NCBI GenBank assembly: GCA_959605475.1
Contig: CAUHFS010000048.1
Span: forward strand, 1-15,290
Reading direction: 5' to 3'
DNA from: an uncultured Collinsella sp.
GTDB lineage: Bacteria; Actinomycetota; Coriobacteriia; Coriobacteriales; Coriobacteriaceae
Length of the DNA: 15,290 nucleotides
How positions within the stretch are numbered: position 1 is the first letter of the stretch; each line of letters starts with the position of its first letter. The position numbers and the translations under genes were made by a program. The notes beneath the pieces are model-generated. The model ran no database searches. It was given only the letters and a program-made list of their open reading frames with translations, and was not told the origin of the DNA. Shown piece by piece: positions 1 through 7,780 of the stretch.

Positions 1-1
1 C

Positions 2-712
2 GACAACATGGACTTGGAGCGCGAGCGCGGCATCACCATCAAAGCCCGTGCCGTCACGTTCGACTACACCGCCGCCGACGGGCAGGTCTACACGCTCAAT
101 TTGATCGACACGCCGGGCCACGTCGACTTCAACTACGAGGTCTCGCGCTCGCTCGCGGCGTGCGAGGGCGCGCTGCTCGTCGTCGACGCCTCCGTTGGCG
201 TTACCGAGCAGGACCAGAAGGTCATGGGCTTGGCCATCGAGCGCGGCTGCGCCATCGTCGTCCTGCTCAACAAGTGGGACCTGCTCGACGACGACCGCAA
301 GCGCGAGGCCTGCATGGAGACCGTCGACCGCCGTCTGGGCGTTATGGCTCCCTGGGCCCAGTACCTGCGCATCTCTGCCCTCACTGGCCGCAGCGTCGAG
401 AAGATCTGGGCGATGGTCGACGCCGCTGAGAAGACGCGCTCGCAAAAGATCACTACCTCGCGCCTCAACACCTTCCTCACCGACCTGCGCGAGTTCGGCC
501 ACACCGTGGTGGACGGCAAGCGCCGCCTGCGCATGCACTACGTGACTCAGACGGGCATCAACCCGCCGACGTTTACGTTCTTCGTCAACCACAGCGACCT
601 GGTCAACGACACCTACCAGCGCTACGTGGAGAACCGCATGCGCTCGACCTTCGATTTTGCCGGCACGCCCATTCGACTCTTCTTTAGGAAGAAGGAACAG
701 AAGGATGCATAA
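2..712 (+). CDS. der: Chimeric GTPase gene: LepA (EF-4) N-terminal segment joined in frame to the Der C-terminal half (5' partial)
   Basis: The frame is open at the left edge, so the true start lies outside the window; D-N precede the first visible Met (nt 8). Residues numbered from that Met: 1-55 read as LepA, with the switch I signature DLERERGITIKA, the G3 motif DTPGHVDF at 34-41 and EVSRSLAACEGA. From about residue 65 onward it is Der (EngA), with GVTEQDQKV, the G4 motif NKWD at 88-91 and the C-terminal KH-like domain (about 150-230) ending in FRKKEQKDA. Der itself has DTAG where this protein has DTPGH. LLVVDAS (about nt 173-196) is compatible with both families and is the probable junction. 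Der acts in 50S ribosomal subunit maturation; LepA is a ribosome-associated translational GTPase. The stop codon overlaps plsY, a normal setting for the der end of the gene. As read, the protein mixes two G domains and probably reflects a misjoin or a recombination. Confidence 0.85.
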   Translation, partial: DNMDLERERGITIKARAVTFDYTAADGQVYTLNLIDTPGHVDFNYEVSRSLAACEGALLVVDASVGVTEQDQKVMGLAIERGCAIVVLLNKWDLLDDDRKREACMETVDRRLGVMAPWAQYLRISALTGRSVEKIWAMVDAAEKTRSQKITTSRLNTFLTDLREFGHTVVDGKRRLRMHYVTQTGINPPTFTFFVNHSDLVNDTYQRYVENRMRSTFDFAGTPIRLFFRKKEQKDA

Positions 713-1388
713 TCCGATTCTGCTGACCGCCATCTGCGCCGTGGTCTCGTTCTTCATCGGGGCGATTCCGTTTGGCCTGATCTTGGGCCGTGTGTTCAAC
801 CACACGGACATTCGCAAGGCGGGCTCCGGCAACATCGGCACAACCAATGCGCTGCGCGTGGCCGGCCCTAAGGTGGCCGCGCTCACGTTGTTGCTCGACT
901 GCCTTAAGGGCGCCATCTGCGTCCTTATCGCGCGTCCGCTCATTGCCGACTTGGGCTATGGCTTCCCCGTAAGCATCATGGCGCCCGGAGCCCCCGGCGA
1001 TTGGATGCTCGGCGTCATTTGCCTGGCAGCGGTGTGGGGCCATATCTTCTCGCCCTACCTCAACTTCCATGGCGGCAAGGGTATCGCCGTGGGCTTGGGT
1101 GTCATCCTCGCCTGGTACTGGCCCATCGGACTATCGCTGCTGGGCATGTTTATCGTGGCCGTTGCCATCACCAAGTTTGTGTCGGTGGGCTCGCTTGCCG
1201 CGGCCATCGGCCTTCCCATCGCCGCCTGCGCGGTCTTTCCGTACAGCAGCCTGGGCCTCAAATTCTGCATGGCGATGATCGGCATCACCGTGGTGTGGGC
1301 CCATCGCGCGAACATCAAAAAGCTCATGTGCGGTAAGGAGTCCAAGCTCTCGTTTACCAAGCGCGTCACCGAACCCGACGATAAGTAG
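705..1388 (+). CDS. plsY: Acyl-phosphate:glycerol-3-phosphate acyltransferase PlsY
   Basis: An integral membrane enzyme that moves an acyl chain from acyl-phosphate (made by PlsX) to sn-glycerol-3-phosphate, giving lysophosphatidic acid, the first committed step of phospholipid synthesis in most Gram-positives. The 227 residues are of normal family length. All three signature loops are visible: GSGNIGTTN at 40-48 (the family more often has GATN), HGGKGIAVG at 122-130, and HRANIKKLMCGKE at 200-212. Several hydrophobic spans separate them. An upstream in-frame start near 657 was rejected because it would sit deep inside der. The ATG at 705 overlaps the der stop and has GAAGGAA just upstream. 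gpsA, which makes the glycerol-3-phosphate substrate, follows 9 nt downstream, so the pair forms a metabolic unit. Confidence 0.96.
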   Translation: MHNPILLTAICAVVSFFIGAIPFGLILGRVFNHTDIRKAGSGNIGTTNALRVAGPKVAALTLLLDCLKGAICVLIARPLIADLGYGFPVSIMAPGAPGDWMLGVICLAAVWGHIFSPYLNFHGGKGIAVGLGVILAWYWPIGLSLLGMFIVAVAITKFVSVGSLAAAIGLPIAACAVFPYSSLGLKFCMAMIGITVVWAHRANIKKLMCGKESKLSFTKRVTEPDDK

Positions 1389-1397
1389 GAGAGAGTC

Positions 1398-2405
1398 ATG
1401 AATGTTGCGCTGATTGGCTCCGGCTCCTGGGGAACCGCCGTCGCCAGCCTTGCCGCCGTGCGAGCCGAGCGCGTGACCATGTGGGCCCACAGCGAGCAGA
1501 CGGCCGCCGGCATTAACGTCGAGCACCGTAATCCTCGCTACCTAGTGGACTATGAACTACCGACCAACGTTGATGCCACGACGGATCTGACCCAGGCGCT
1601 CGACGGCGCCGAGGCCATCATCTTTGCCGTTCCTTCGACGCACCTGCGCAGCGTGTGCCACCAGGCGGCTCCCTTTATCGCCGCCAATACCCCGGCGCTC
1701 TGCCTCACCAAGGGCATTGAGCCCGAGTCCGGCCTACTCATGAGCGAGGTCATCGCCAGCGAGATCGGCAACGAGCGGCGTGTGGCGGCGCTTTCGGGCC
1801 CCAACCATGCCGAGGAAATCTGCCGCGGCGGACTTTCGGCCGCCGTCATCGCCAGCAAAGATCCGCAGGTAGGGGAGACCTTTAAGGACCTGCTCCTATC
1901 CACGGCCTTCCGCATCTACCTGTCGCAGGACATGACCGGCGTCGAGGTTTGCGGCGCTATGAAAAACGTCATCGCCATCGTGTGCGGCATCTCCGCCGGT
2001 AGCGGTGCGGGCGACAACACGCTCGCCCTCATCATGACGCGCGGCCTGGCCGAGATCAGCCGTCTGGTGCACGCCCGCGGCGGTCAAGCCATGACCTGCA
2101 TGGGTCTTGCCGGCATGGGTGACCTCATCGCCACTTGCACCTCGGAGCACTCGCGCAACCGCACCTTTGGCTACGAGTTTGCCCACGGCGTGTCGCTCGA
2201 CGAGTTCCAGGCGCGCACGCACATGGTGGTCGAGGGCGCCGTTGCGGCCCGCAGCGTCAGCGAGCTCGCCCGTTCACTGGGCGTAGACATTCCGCTCACC
2301 TTTGCCGTGGAGCAAACGCTCTACAACGGTGTTACTTTGGATAGGGCGCTCGAGATTCTCACCGACCGCGTCCCATCGCAAGAGTTCTACGGACTCACCG
2401 ACTAG
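1398..2405 (+). CDS. gpsA: NAD(P)-dependent glycerol-3-phosphate dehydrogenase GpsA
   Basis: A cytosolic enzyme that reduces dihydroxyacetone phosphate to sn-glycerol-3-phosphate for phospholipid synthesis. The 335 residues match the family length. Residues 1-20 carry the Rossmann dinucleotide-binding motif GSGSWGTA. LTKGIE (Lys105), SGPNHAEE (133-140) and the catalytic lysine in GAMKN (Lys189) are all present. The C-terminal substrate-binding block reads AGMGDLIATCTSEHSRNR (238-255), close to the family consensus. The ATG at 1398 is preceded by GGAGAGAG and lies 9 nt after plsY, whose enzyme consumes its product. Nothing looks truncated or shifted. Confidence 0.97.
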   Translation: MNVALIGSGSWGTAVASLAAVRAERVTMWAHSEQTAAGINVEHRNPRYLVDYELPTNVDATTDLTQALDGAEAIIFAVPSTHLRSVCHQAAPFIAANTPALCLTKGIEPESGLLMSEVIASEIGNERRVAALSGPNHAEEICRGGLSAAVIASKDPQVGETFKDLLLSTAFRIYLSQDMTGVEVCGAMKNVIAIVCGISAGSGAGDNTLALIMTRGLAEISRLVHARGGQAMTCMGLAGMGDLIATCTSEHSRNRTFGYEFAHGVSLDEFQARTHMVVEGAVAARSVSELARSLGVDIPLTFAVEQTLYNGVTLDRALEILTDRVPSQEFYGLTD

Positions 2406-2423
2406 CGCAGAAAGGCTACTACC

Positions 2424-3095
2424 ATGGGTTCCATTAAAATCGCTCCATCCGTCCTCTCGGCCGACATGGCCAACCTCAAGGGCGACCTCGACAAGATCGC
2501 CGGTGCCGACTACGTGCACTTCGACGTCATGGACGGTCACTTTACCGGCAACCTCACCTTTGGCGTTGACATCCTTAAGGCCGTCAAGCGCTCCACCGAT
2601 GTACCGGTCGACGCGCACCTCATGGTGACGAACCCCGACGAGACGGTCGATTGGTACGCCGACGCCGGTGCCGACATGATCACCGTGCACTACGAGGCTT
2701 CCACGCACCTGCACCGCACGCTCACGCATCTGCAGCAGCGCGGCGTCAAGGCCGGCGTGGTGCTCAACCCCGCCACCCCCGTGTGCGTGCTCGAGAGCAT
2801 CATCGACGTCGTCGATATGGTGCTGCTCATGAGCGTGAACCCGGGCTTTGGCGGCCAGAGCTTTATCCCGGGCACTCTGCATAAGCTCCACGAGCTCAAG
2901 GCCATGTGCGAGCGCCACGGCGTGTCGCCCCTGATCGAGGTCGATGGCGGTATCTCTTCCAAAAATATCGCTGAGGTTGTCAAAGCTGGCGCCAACGTGC
3001 TCGTAGCCGGCTCCGCCGTATTTAAGTCCGAAGATCCCGCCGCCGAGGTTGCACTGCTGCAGAAGTTGGGCAACGAGGCCGCACAGGAGGCATAA
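2424..3095 (+). CDS. rpe: Ribulose-phosphate 3-epimerase
   Basis: A cytosolic TIM-barrel enzyme of the pentose phosphate pathway that interconverts D-ribulose 5-phosphate and D-xylulose 5-phosphate. The 223 residues match the family. IAPSVLSAD opens the barrel. The metal ligands expected from the family are at His32 and Asp34 (in VHFDVMDG), His65 (DAHLMV) and Asp174 (EVDGGIS). The phosphate-loop motif NPGFGGQSF is at 139-147. GHFTGNLTFG stands where many homologues have HFVPN-TFG, a mild variation. The ATG at 2424 has AGAAAGG about 10 nt upstream and follows gpsA by 18 nt, so it is probably co-transcribed. Confidence 0.96.
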   Translation: MGSIKIAPSVLSADMANLKGDLDKIAGADYVHFDVMDGHFTGNLTFGVDILKAVKRSTDVPVDAHLMVTNPDETVDWYADAGADMITVHYEASTHLHRTLTHLQQRGVKAGVVLNPATPVCVLESIIDVVDMVLLMSVNPGFGGQSFIPGTLHKLHELKAMCERHGVSPLIEVDGGISSKNIAEVVKAGANVLVAGSAVFKSEDPAAEVALLQKLGNEAAQEA

Positions 3096-3101
3096 ACCCT
3101 T

Positions 3102-4280
3102 ATGACCGCAGGTCAAAACCGCATACCCGTGAATCTTGACTATGCCGCCTCGACGCCCATGCGCGCCGAGGCGCTCCTTGCGCAGCGCGAGTACGACGAC
3201 AACGAGCTTGCCGGCGTCAACCCCAACTCGCTGCATTCGCTTGGCCGCAAGGCCGCTGCGCGTCTGGAGGCCGCACGTCGCGAGATCGCCCGCAGCTTTG
3301 GCGCACTCGTCCGCCCGTCCGAGATTGTACTGACCAACGGCGGCACCGAGGCCAACCAGCTGGCGCTCCTCGGTCTTGCCGAGGGCGCTCGGCAGCGCGA
3401 CCGCAAGCGCGATCGTGTCATCGTTTCGGCCATCGAGCACGATTCGATTCTGGACAATCTGCCGCTGCTGCGTGCTGCCGGCTTTACCGTCGACCTGGTG
3501 CAGCCCTGCCGCGCGGGCTACATAGAGCCCGCTGCGCTGAGCGACTTGTTGGGCGACGACGTAGCGCTCGTGAGCATTATGGTCGCCAACAACGAGACCG
3601 GTGTGGTGCAACCCATCCGCGAGCTTGCCGCCGCCGCGCACGCCACGGGTGCCCTGTTCCACACCGATGCCATCCAGGGGTATCTGCATATTCCGCTCGA
3701 TGTGCACGAGTTGGGCGTTGACGCCATGACCGTTGCCGCGCACAAGATTGGCGGCCCCGTGGCATCCGGCGCGCTCTACGTTAAGACCCGCACGCCGTTG
3801 CGCCCCCGCATCTTTGGCGGCGGGCAGGAAGCCGGTCGTCGCGCCGGCACGCAGGACCTGCGCACGCAGCTGGCTTTTGCCGCTGCCGCTTCCGCGCTGT
3901 TGCCGAATGTTGCCCAGGAGCGCTCAACGCTGCAGGCCTTATCCGACAAGCTCTACGCCACGCTTACGGCCCACCCGCGCATTCACGCCACCATGGGCGA
4001 CTACGCGCAGGCCGATCGTCTGCCGGGTATGGTTTCAATCTACGTCGACGGCATGGACTCCGAGGAGCTCATCATTAAGCTCGACGCCGCCGGCTTTGAG
4101 GTTTCGGCCGGATCAGCTTGCTCGAGCGGCAACATGGACCCGAGCCACGTGCTCAGCGCCATGGGCATTGGTCGCGAGCAGGCGCTGGGCGCACTGCGCA
4201 TCTCGTTTGATGACCGCGTGAATCCTGTCGACCTGGATGAGTTCGCCCAGACGCTGCTCTCGATCGTAGGTGCCGCATGA
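3102..4280 (+). CDS. Cysteine desulfurase, NifS/IscS family
   Basis: A PLP-dependent enzyme that removes sulfur from L-cysteine as an enzyme persulfide for Fe-S clusters, thiolated tRNA or other sulfur carriers, releasing alanine. The 392 residues contain the expected fold type I motifs: LDYAASTP at the N-terminus, NGGTEAN at 79-85, EHDS with His113, VANNETG at 161-167, HTDAIQ at 187-192, the PLP-binding Lys215 in AAHKIGGP, GGGQEAGRRAGTQD at 239-252, and the persulfide-forming Cys340 in SAGSACSSGN. No scaffold gene (IscU or SufU) and no tRNA thiolase (MnmA or ThiI) lies in the window, so the sulfur acceptor cannot be read from context. AGGAGG lies 11 nt before the ATG. The 3' end overlaps the next gene by ATGA, implying translational coupling. 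Confidence 0.93.
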   Translation: MTAGQNRIPVNLDYAASTPMRAEALLAQREYDDNELAGVNPNSLHSLGRKAAARLEAARREIARSFGALVRPSEIVLTNGGTEANQLALLGLAEGARQRDRKRDRVIVSAIEHDSILDNLPLLRAAGFTVDLVQPCRAGYIEPAALSDLLGDDVALVSIMVANNETGVVQPIRELAAAAHATGALFHTDAIQGYLHIPLDVHELGVDAMTVAAHKIGGPVASGALYVKTRTPLRPRIFGGGQEAGRRAGTQDLRTQLAFAAAASALLPNVAQERSTLQALSDKLYATLTAHPRIHATMGDYAQADRLPGMVSIYVDGMDSEELIIKLDAAGFEVSAGSACSSGNMDPSHVLSAMGIGREQALGALRISFDDRVNPVDLDEFAQTLLSIVGAA

Positions 4281-5086
4281 TCCTATCCGAGCTTGAACGT
4301 GCGCTGCTGGCGCGCTACCCCAAAGCGGACGCCGAGGGCTGGGATCATGTAGGGCTATCTGTGGGAGATCCCGCTGCCGAGATCACCAGTGTTGCCTGCG
4401 CACTCGACGCGACCGAGGATAACGTGCACCGCGCTCTCGAGGCCGGCGCCAACGTGCTGCTGACGCATCATCCCATCTATATCAAGGCTCCCGAGGCGTT
4501 TTGCCCGGCGGATGTATCGCGTCCCCAATGCAGCGCTGCGTTGTACGAGGCAGCTCGTTGCGGCGTGAGCATCATCTCGCTTCACACCAACCTGGACCGA
4601 TCGCACGAAGCGCGCGTTCGCCTGAGTGAGTTGTTGGGCGCTGAGCCCATGAGCTCGCTGGAGCACGTGGACGACCCCGAGGCCACCGGCCTGGGCGCGC
4701 TTGCGACGCTCAACGACCCGTGCACGCTGCGCGATCTTGCCGCCCGTGCTACTACGGCCTTCGGCAGCGACCCGCGTGTGTGGGGCGAAGCCGAGCACGC
4801 ATGCCGTACCGTCGCTATTTTGGGCGGCTCCCTGGGAGACTTTGGAGAGCTCGCCATCGCCGCGGGCGCAGATGTCATCGTAACCGGCGAGGCGGGCTAC
4901 CACGTGGCGCAAGACCTTGCCTTGCGCGGGCTGCCGGTGATCTTGCTCGGCCACGACCGCTCCGAAGAGCCGTTCGTTGATATATTGATGAACTCTGCAG
5001 TTGACGCCGGGGTCGACCCCCGTCATGCGATTAAAATACTGAACCCTTGCCAATGGTGGACTGTGACAAAAGGAGAGAACTTATGA
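4277..5086 (+). CDS. Nif3-like dinuclear metal-centre protein (YbgI/YqfO family)
   Basis: Nif3-family proteins form toroidal hexamers with a two-metal site per subunit. The family is often annotated as GTP cyclohydrolase I type 2, but its physiological role is unsettled. Candidate metal ligands are visible: His64 and His65 in LLTHHPIYI, Asp107 in HTNLD, and His226 with Glu230 in GHDRSEE. The N-terminal GWDHVGLSVGD and the middle block TGEAGYHV also fit the family. At 269 residues it is the short form, without the inserted PII-like domain of longer members. The last residues, NPCQWWTVTK, look lineage-specific. It starts inside the end of the desulfurase gene (ATGA) and overlaps the next gene in the same way. 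A Nif3 gene followed by a coiled-coil zinc-ribbon gene is also known in mycobacteria (Rv2230c-Rv2229c). Confidence 0.92.
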   Translation: MILSELERALLARYPKADAEGWDHVGLSVGDPAAEITSVACALDATEDNVHRALEAGANVLLTHHPIYIKAPEAFCPADVSRPQCSAALYEAARCGVSIISLHTNLDRSHEARVRLSELLGAEPMSSLEHVDDPEATGLGALATLNDPCTLRDLAARATTAFGSDPRVWGEAEHACRTVAILGGSLGDFGELAIAAGADVIVTGEAGYHVAQDLALRGLPVILLGHDRSEEPFVDILMNSAVDAGVDPRHAIKILNPCQWWTVTKGENL

Positions 5087-5802
5087 GCGCCGGCGCTACG
5101 CTACTCAAGCTGCAACAGATCGATTTGGAGCTCGCCCGCAACAAGAGCGAACTTGCCAATATGCCGGAGCTCAAGGAGCTCGCTTCCAAGCGCAAGACCT
5201 ATGTGAAGCTCAAGTCCGAGATGACCAAGCTCTACGCCCAGCGCAAGGATCTGGACATTGAGCTCGACGATCTCAACACCACCGAGATTCAGACCAACAA
5301 CGCCATCGAGGCCGCCAAGAAGCGCCACGTGGACGGCTCCGACTACCGCGAGGTTCAGGACCTGGAGAACGAGCTCGCCACCCTGGCCAAGCGCTTGGAC
5401 AAGATCGAGCACACCCGCAAGGACGTCGTCGTCGCCCATAAGGAAGCGCTTGACCGAGAGGCTCGCGCGCAGGCCATCATCGCCAAGTTCGAGGAGGGCG
5501 TGAAGGCCGATACCAAGGCTGCCCGCGCCAAGGCTGCCAATCTGCAGGCTCAGATCGATGCCGCCACCAAGGAGCGCACCGCGCTTGCCGCCACGCTGCC
5601 GACCGACGTGCTCACCGATTACGAACGTCTGCTCAAGCAGTTCCGCGGCCTGGCCGTCGAGACCATCAAGGGCAACATCCCCACGGTCTGCCACACCGCG
5701 CTGCAGGCATCGTCCATGAGCGACCTCAACCACGACGGTAGCGAGATTACGCACTGCCCGTACTGCCACCGCCTGCTGGTGCTCCCGAGCAAGGAAGCTT
5801 AA
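5083..5802 (+). CDS. Coiled-coil protein with C-terminal C4-type zinc ribbon (zf-RING_7-like)
   Basis: This 239-residue protein has a long Lys/Glu/Ala-rich helical region (about 5-195) that should form an antiparallel coiled coil, followed by a small zinc-ribbon end. The family in bacteria, also called CdsZ-like, is proposed to bind RNA or nucleoprotein partners; its exact role is not established. The knuckle shows THCPYCHRLL with Cys225 and Cys228, but the first knuckle reads IPTVCHTAL. Only Cys203 is present there; proline sits where the usual first cysteine would be. Zinc binding may therefore be three-cysteine plus histidine, or degenerate. The ATG at 5083 overlaps the Nif3 stop and has AGGAGAG 6 nt upstream. 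A longer reading from 5047 has no such site. Confidence 0.88.
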   Translation: MSAGATLLKLQQIDLELARNKSELANMPELKELASKRKTYVKLKSEMTKLYAQRKDLDIELDDLNTTEIQTNNAIEAAKKRHVDGSDYREVQDLENELATLAKRLDKIEHTRKDVVVAHKEALDREARAQAIIAKFEEGVKADTKAARAKAANLQAQIDAATKERTALAATLPTDVLTDYERLLKQFRGLAVETIKGNIPTVCHTALQASSMSDLNHDGSEITHCPYCHRLLVLPSKEA

Positions 5803-5805
5803 ACG

Positions 5806-7017
5806 ATGGCGGCACCCAACAATTCAATGCAACTTGAGGGAAAAACGATCCTGCTGGGCATTACCGGCGGGATCGCCGCCTATAAGTCGTGCAATATCGT
5901 GCGCCTGCTCCAAAAGCGCGGCGCGCACGTCAAGGTCGTCATGAGCGAGCATGCCACTGAGTTTGTGGGGCCGCTCACCTTCCGCGCGCTCACCAATGAG
6001 CCGGTCGCGGTTGGGCTATTCGACGACCCGTCTGACCCCATCCACCATATCTCGCTGGCGCAGGAGCCCGACTTGGTGGTCGTGGCGCCCGCGACGGCCA
6101 ATATCATCGCCAAGATGGCCAACGGCATCGCCGATGACCTCATCTCCACAACGTTGCTTGCGACACCGCGGCCCGTCGTTATCGCGCCGGCCATGAACAA
6201 TGGCATGTGGAAGGCGTCGGCCACGCAGGCCAATATGGCCACGCTGTGCGAGCGCGGCGTCCACGTGGTGGGACCCGGCAGTGGCTACCTTGCCTGCGGC
6301 GACGTGGACACGGGGCGCATGAGCGAACCCGAGGACATCGTCGAGGCCGTCTGCGAGGTGCTCAATCCCGTGCAACAAGACCTGGCGGGCAAGCGCATCG
6401 TCATTACCGCCGGCCCCACGCATGAGCCGATTGACCCCGTGCGCTTCATTGGCAACCGTTCTTCGGGCAAGATGGGTATCGCCCTGGCGGGGGAGGCCGC
6501 ACGTCGCGGTGCCGCCGTCACGCTCGTGCTGGGACCGACATCGCTCGACGTTCCCCACGGCGTGGAGTGCGTGCGCGTGCAGACCGCCGCTGAAATGCTG
6601 AAGGCAGCGCTCAGCGCCTTTCAGACGGCCGATGTGGCCATTTGTGCGGCCGCTGTCGCCGACTACACCCCCGTATCCCCTGCGGACCATAAGCTCAAAA
6701 AGGCCAACGAGCGCTTGGATCGCATCAAACTGGTCGAGACGGTCGATATTTTGGCTGAGCTTTCGCGCCAGAAGGGGGAGCGGTGCGTGATCGGCTTTGC
6801 GGCCGAGACCGATAACGTCCTGGAGTACGCACAGCGAAAGCTCGACCGCAAGGGTTGCGATGCCATTATCGCCAACGATGTCTCACGCGCCGATTCGGGC
6901 TTTGGAACCGATACCAACAAGGCCTGGATTGTGAGCACAACGGGTACGCAAGAACTTCCCGTTCTAACAAAACCCCAGCTCGCAGATACAATTTTGGACT
7001 TGCTTCAAAATTTGTAA
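5806..7017 (+). CDS. coaBC: Bifunctional phosphopantothenoylcysteine decarboxylase / phosphopantothenate-cysteine ligase CoaBC
   Basis: A two-domain enzyme of coenzyme A synthesis. The N-terminal CoaC flavoprotein (about 10-185) shows GITGGIAAYK, the active-site His81 in HISLA, APAMN with Asn131, and the substrate-clamp cysteine Cys164 in GYLACGDVDTGRM. The C-terminal CoaB ligase (about 195-403) shows ITAGPTHEPIDPVRFIGN, SSGKMG, AAVADYTP (282-289) and the KLKK lysine motif (296-299). CoaB activates 4'-phosphopantothenate with a nucleotide triphosphate and joins cysteine; CoaC then decarboxylates. The 403 residues are full length. AAGGAAG lies about 8 nt before the chosen ATG; an internal ATG at 5827 is possible but less well placed. 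It closes the operon, 3 nt after the zinc-ribbon gene. No terminator hairpin was seen before the tRNA promoter, so read-through into the tRNA is possible. Confidence 0.96.
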   Translation: MAAPNNSMQLEGKTILLGITGGIAAYKSCNIVRLLQKRGAHVKVVMSEHATEFVGPLTFRALTNEPVAVGLFDDPSDPIHHISLAQEPDLVVVAPATANIIAKMANGIADDLISTTLLATPRPVVIAPAMNNGMWKASATQANMATLCERGVHVVGPGSGYLACGDVDTGRMSEPEDIVEAVCEVLNPVQQDLAGKRIVITAGPTHEPIDPVRFIGNRSSGKMGIALAGEAARRGAAVTLVLGPTSLDVPHGVECVRVQTAAEMLKAALSAFQTADVAICAAAVADYTPVSPADHKLKKANERLDRIKLVETVDILAELSRQKGERCVIGFAAETDNVLEYAQRKLDRKGCDAIIANDVSRADSGFGTDTNKAWIVSTTGTQELPVLTKPQLADTILDLLQNL

Positions 7018-7025
7018 AAAAGTTC

Positions 7026-7055
7026 TTGCACAAGTCTAAAGTTTCGGGTTAATAT
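7026..7055 (+). promoter_or_regulatory. Candidate sigma-70-type promoter for tRNA-Pro
   Basis: TTGCAC at 7026-7031 and TAATAT at 7050-7055 are separated by 18 nt and end about 42 nt before the tRNA. The overlapping TATACT (7053-7058) is an alternative -10 box. The -35 match is weak; the position between coaBC and the tRNA supports the call. Confidence 0.5.
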
Positions 7056-7097
7056 ACTCCCTGTTGCGAGCGAGAGCAGAGCAACAAACAAAAGCTT

Positions 7098-7174
<77 letters not shown>

Positions 7175-7184
7175 GAAGTTTGCA

Positions 7185-7213
7185 GGTCAGGCACCTAGTG
7201 CCTGACCTTTTTT
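7185..7213 (+). terminator. Rho-independent terminator of tRNA-Pro
   Basis: GGTCAGGCAC (7185-7194) pairs perfectly with GTGCCTGACC (7198-7207) over a 3-nt loop, followed by six T (7208-7213). The 10-bp GC-rich stem and T-run start 11 nt after the tRNA 3' end. Confidence 0.93.
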
Positions 7214-7635
7214 GTTTTAAGCAATTGCTTAATTTTGATTAATCAACAGGGTGCCAAAAATCTACCTGCGCGATAATCGCCTTTTGCGGCTGCTTGCGCG
7301 TTTTGCACACGCTTGAGCCGATTTATTAACGCGATATGAATCTACATACGCGTAGCTGGTATGCAGCCGAGTACAGGCTGTATTTATCGCGGCGATTAAC
7401 ACAGATATAGCGACTATAACGGACAAGCGTGTCGCTGTATTTATTCCAGTAGTTCACTTGATCGGTGGACAAGTGGGCCGTTGCAACGAAACGCCAAGCG
7501 GGATGGGCTCTATACGAGGACGCCGCAGGGTAATGGCGGGGGAGTGCGGCGGGCGCTCTGAGAGCCGCTGTGTGACCCCATGTCTCCTTAACTCGATAAT
7601 TTGTGTTTCAAGCCACGAATCGGTCGAGCAATTGC
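7214..7635. other. Gene-free convergent intergenic region with palindromes and degenerate repeats
   Basis: No credible coding sequence was found on either strand; the short open frames have no family resemblance. The left part is AT-richer than anything else here: 27 of 60 bases at 7321-7380 are G or C. It holds a 16-bp palindrome, TTAAGCAATTGCTTAA (7217-7232), directly followed by a 12-bp one, TTGATTAATCAA (7235-7246). Short repeats follow: AATCTACCTGCGCG (7259-7272) against AATCTACATACGCG (7339-7352), 12 of 14 identical; GCTGTATTTAT twice (7377-7387, 7434-7444); and GATAATCGCC (7272-7281) facing GGCGATTAAC (7391-7400). The right part (from about 7450) is GC-richer and featureless. The region separates the + strand tRNA unit from the end of the - strand operon and may mark an insertion boundary. 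Confidence 0.6.
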
Positions 7636-7670
7636 CAAAAGAAAGGCCCATGCAGGATTGCACGGGCCTT
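7636..7670 (-). terminator. Rho-independent terminator of the minus-strand transporter/two-component operon
   Basis: Read on the - strand, AAGGCCC-G-TGCA (7670-7659) pairs with TGCA-T-GGGCCTT (7654-7643) around a 4-nt loop with one mismatch, followed by a T-rich TTTCTTTT tract (7644-7637). It lies about 110 nt beyond the histidine kinase stop codon. Confidence 0.85.
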
Positions 7671-7780
7671 ACATCAGATCAAATTTGAGCTAGAAGCACC
7701 AAATGGGGCAGACGCAACACCATCTCGTCGCGGCCTCGGCGAGCGACATATCGCAGTCGAGGTAGACATCGAGGAAATCG

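Noticed and set aside
2274..3743. A 489-codon open frame on the - strand across rpe and the desulfurase gene
   Set aside because: It lies opposite two clearly recognisable genes, shows no motif and has His/Val-rich antisense composition.
7510..7581. A 23-codon frame on the - strand with AAGGAG before its ATG
   Set aside because: The ribosome-binding-like site is only 2 nt from the ATG, the peptide has no lantibiotic leader or core features, and it sits between the terminator and the tRNA with no promoter seen.
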